NCBI GenBank assembly: GCA_020072645.1
Contig: JAIQGK010000014.1
Location: 62,001-126,000, forward strand
Origin: Terriglobia bacterium
Lineage (GTDB): Bacteria > Acidobacteriota > Terriglobia > Terriglobales > Acidobacteriaceae
Direction of reading: 5' to 3'
Length of the DNA: 64,000 nt
Within the stretch, counting starts at the first letter, position 1. Every line of letters starts with the position of its first letter. The translations under genes were made by a program, and so were the position numbers. The notes under the pieces were generated by a model, which saw only the letters and a list, made by a program, of their open reading frames with translations, did not search any database and was not told where the DNA came from. This document shows positions 61,958 through 64,000 of the stretch, one piece after another.

Positions 61958-63109
61958 CTATCGCCGCACCACGGTAATTGCCCTGGCTGAGGTGGCCACG
62001 CCAAACGGCGATCCCTTCACCGCCCCCAGCGCGCCGTTCGAGGCAATCGCAAACGCCGCAATGTCATGACTCGTCTGCTCCGTTACATAGACAAAATTCG
62101 TATCTGAGTCCACGGCAACGGCTGAAGGTCCAACGCCGCCGGTGGGGAAGGGAGATCCGTTCACCGCGCCCAGCGCGCCGGTGCTGGAATCAATCGCAAA
62201 GGCAGAAACGTTATTCGATCCGCTGTTGGCCACAAACAGGAGCGCTCCCTGCGGATCAATGCCAAGCCCAAGCGGCGTTAAACCAGTGGCAAAAGGCGAG
62301 CCGCTGATCGGAGTCAGCGTTCCATTGCCCTGAATGGCAAATCCCACAACCGCGTTGTTGGCTGAATCCGTCACATAAAGAAAGCGGCCGGAGTGTTCCA
62401 CTGCGATTGAAGCCGGCGTGGCGCCCGCACCCACTGATACCGGCAATCCTGCCTGCGCCAGCGCTCCATTTCCGCCGATACTAAAAACAGCAATGGTCCC
62501 TTCCGTGCCATTCGCCACAAACAGGAAGTTGCCCGCGGGCGCAATCGCCACAGCAGAAGGATGCGACACCGGCTGGATCGGGAACGGCGAAGCCGGCGAA
62601 CTCGTCGTACCCTGGATAACGCCCAGGCTTCCACTGCCCGGGTCCACTGTGTAACCCGTCACATTGCCGGCTGTCTGGTTCACCGCATATAGAAAAGGTG
62701 ACGCCGGCGACATGGCCAGGGAAACTGGTCCTTTATCGGTGGCAAAAATATTGGCCGGGTTCACCGGAGAAACAATGCTGGTGCTTACCGGGACAGAAAG
62801 ATTACCGTTGCTCTGGTTAATATCCAGCAGGGTCACGTCATTGCCGGAAAAGTCGGCTATATAAAGGAAGTCGCCGGAAGTATGCGGGGCCAGCGCCACC
62901 GGATTCGACCCGACAGGGAAATTCGGCGTCCCCAAAGGCACCAGCGATCCATCGGATTGTGCGCGGAACTCAAACGTCTCATTCGTCCCCGGGCCCGTTA
63001 CATACACAAACTGCTTGTGCCCGCTGGCGCATCCGCTCAAAAAGCCGGCCGCACAGACCGCTAAAAACGCTATTCCGCCGTAAAAGGCCTTCAACTTCCC
63101 TGCCCTCAT
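61958..63109 (-). CDS. Lactonase-fold (YncE-like) lipoprotein
   Basis: This 383-residue protein has a lipoprotein signal (AAGFLSGCASG, lipobox Cys near 27). Seven blade-like repeats follow (FLYIADFSGNDVTLLDIN, FLYAVNQTAGNVTGYTVD, FLFVANGTEGTIAVFSI, FLYVTDSANNAVVGFAI, LLFVANSGSNNVSAFAID, FVYVTEQTSHDIAAFAI). The fold is that of 7-bladed lactonase or YncE-like propellers. Many such proteins in this phylum are not enzymes, so surface binding is as likely as lactonase activity. Confidence 0.87.
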   Translation of the reverse strand: MRAGKLKAFYGGIAFLAVCAAGFLSGCASGHKQFVYVTGPGTNETFEFRAQSDGSLVPLGTPNFPVGSNPVALAPHTSGDFLYIADFSGNDVTLLDINQSNGNLSVPVSTSIVSPVNPANIFATDKGPVSLAMSPASPFLYAVNQTAGNVTGYTVDPGSGSLGVIQGTTSSPASPFPIQPVSHPSAVAIAPAGNFLFVANGTEGTIAVFSIGGNGALAQAGLPVSVGAGATPASIAVEHSGRFLYVTDSANNAVVGFAIQGNGTLTPISGSPFATGLTPLGLGIDPQGALLFVANSGSNNVSAFAIDSSTGALGAVNGSPFPTGGVGPSAVAVDSDTNFVYVTEQTSHDIAAFAIASNGALGAVKGSPFGVATSARAITVVRR

Positions 63110-63580
63110 TGAGTCTCCTAAGCCTGCAATTGAAAAGATAGTAAAGGATACATGAAATTACGGCAGCAATCAGCAGCCAGCACGCAGCCAGACGGAGTTG
63201 TCCCTGCCTCCTGGGAAGAACGCCCAAGAGGGCCGTTTCATGCAGGATATGTTTCAGGCCCGCTCAGCTCAACGCGAAAGAGATAGTGACAAGGCAAAAA
63301 AATCAAAATCTTTAACCACAAAGGACACAAAGGAACACAGAGGACGTTGCAGAGATCAGGAAAGCAAACCTACCACGGAGGCGTGGAGAAGAAAAGCCTG
63401 CCTTGCAGCGGGAAATCTGCTTAATGGTGCGAATGCCTTTATTTTTAAAAAGTGCCAAGCCACTCCTTCACCGGTTTGTATCAAGGGCACCGGCTTCAGC
63501 TATACCGTAAAGACACAATCAATCCGAGCTTTTAGCCCCTGCGGCTTAATGCTCGGTTGGTTTGGGCCGCCAAACCGGCG
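63110..63580. repeat. Repeat-filled spacer
   Basis: It contains 'cagcaatcagcagccagca' heptamer-type repeats near 63162, 'aaccacaaaggacacaaagg' near 63314 and 'taccacggaggcgtggag' near 63370. No gene is supported. Confidence 0.65.
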
Positions 63581-64000
63581 TTAGGGATTCTTGGATACCT
63601 TATGGGATCGATACACGGTGATGACATCCTTGGGTAAAAAAACATATTTTAAAACCTCATCTAAAATCTCTGGATGTAAATAAAGCGGAGAATTTTTCAT
63701 TTTCGACCAAGTATAGACGGAAACCCGGCTTCTTCTTCTCCTTCCGAAAAATGCATTTTGCCAAAGCAACGGCTCCCGTGCTGGATTCTCATTGTCATCA
63801 ATTATTTGCTCAAGAAACCCACCGACTAGCCGAACTTTTGGTACGGGTTGTCCATCGGTAATTACAATTTGCCTTTGAGCAAGAGAAAATGTGCAATACC
63901 GGCGAAGTTCCCAAGCAGCGCGGTCCAGCGCGATAATCTGTGTACCAGACGCAAAGTTGGGAATTTCGAAATATCTGAACCTTCCGAAGGTATCGATTTG
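63581..64000 (-). CDS. C-terminal part of an orphan gene, cut by right edge
   Basis: The frame is open from the last base of the window, giving 139 residues without a start codon. Visible parts include GRFRYFEIPNFASGTQIIAL, WELRRYCTFSLAQRQIVITDG, VRLVGGFLEQIIDD, and the end PKDVITVYRSHKVSKNP. No family was recognised. Like the gene at 15278 it is AT-richer than the surrounding genes, which hints at acquisition. Confidence 0.6.
   Translation of the reverse strand, partial: QIDTFGRFRYFEIPNFASGTQIIALDRAAWELRRYCTFSLAQRQIVITDGQPVPKVRLVGGFLEQIIDDNENPAREPLLWQNAFFGRRRRSRVSVYTWSKMKNSPLYLHPEILDEVLKYVFLPKDVITVYRSHKVSKNP

Overview
The window is chromosomal DNA of a moderately GC-rich, Gram-negative-type heterotroph. 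The gene set includes DinB and DUF5996 proteins, an EXORDIUM-like secreted protein, long secreted Ig-repeat proteins, a DcaP-like porin and the TIGR04282/TIGR04283 glycosyltransferase pair. The intergenic spaces are full of palindromic repeats of the 'accacaaaggacacgaagg', 'tccgtgcctccgtggt' and 'actgatgaacactgat' types. Together these suggest an Acidobacteriota (Terriglobia/Koribacter-like) genome. That placement rests on recognition only; the window has no rRNA.

Left part (1-15 kb): a TPR-thioredoxin protein cut by the window edge, a HIT-like zinc protein, a glycine-zipper exported protein, DinB, a secreted alpha/beta hydrolase, an M48 (HtpX-like) membrane protein that has lost its zinc site, an EXORDIUM-like protein with Cys-rich repeats, a DUF5996/UBP-zinc-finger pair, an MFS efflux operon divergent from a TetR gene with a palindromic operator between them, ffh, and a peroxiredoxin-like gene. 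Middle (15-31 kb): an AT-richer orphan gene, a HAD hydrolase, an M49-like metallopeptidase coupled to PilZ, RNase HI, a candidate structured RNA with its own promoter, an L,D-transpeptidase, an SPFH protein, and an operon of exported protein, peptide-binding protein, sensor kinase and NtrC regulator that is split by a GIY-YIG cassette flanked by inverted repeats. A tRNA with anticodon CAU follows.

31-48 kb: an alpha/beta hydrolase, the TVP38 + TIGR04282 + TIGR04283 trio, an Rsm22-type methyltransferase, a redoxin/DsbD-N pair, a porin, a transglutaminase, a 983-residue Ig-repeat protein, and a His-motif exported/membrane protein pair under a palindromic operator. 48.8-51.9 kb holds the most unusual locus: two short paralogous peptides, one with a twin-arginine signal, read into a B12-binding radical SAM enzyme with a PqqD-like C-terminus. 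This looks like an undescribed RiPP-type system, preceded by a 29-bp direct repeat.

52-64 kb: a WD40-like secreted protein whose signal peptide and body are joined across an A-AAA-AAG slippery site, a DNRLRE/beta-helix protein, and a chorismate mutase-DAHP synthase operon. That operon sits behind a long hairpin leader that encodes a Phe/Tyr-rich peptide followed by an intrinsic terminator, a ribosome-mediated attenuator by appearance. An aromatic amino acid decarboxylase is divergent from it. A coiled-coil membrane protein, a lactonase-fold lipoprotein and an AT-rich gene cut by the right edge complete the window.

Several long open frames owe their N-terminal extension to translated intergenic repeats, so the starts below were moved to the first start codon that gives a sensible N-terminus or ribosome binding site.
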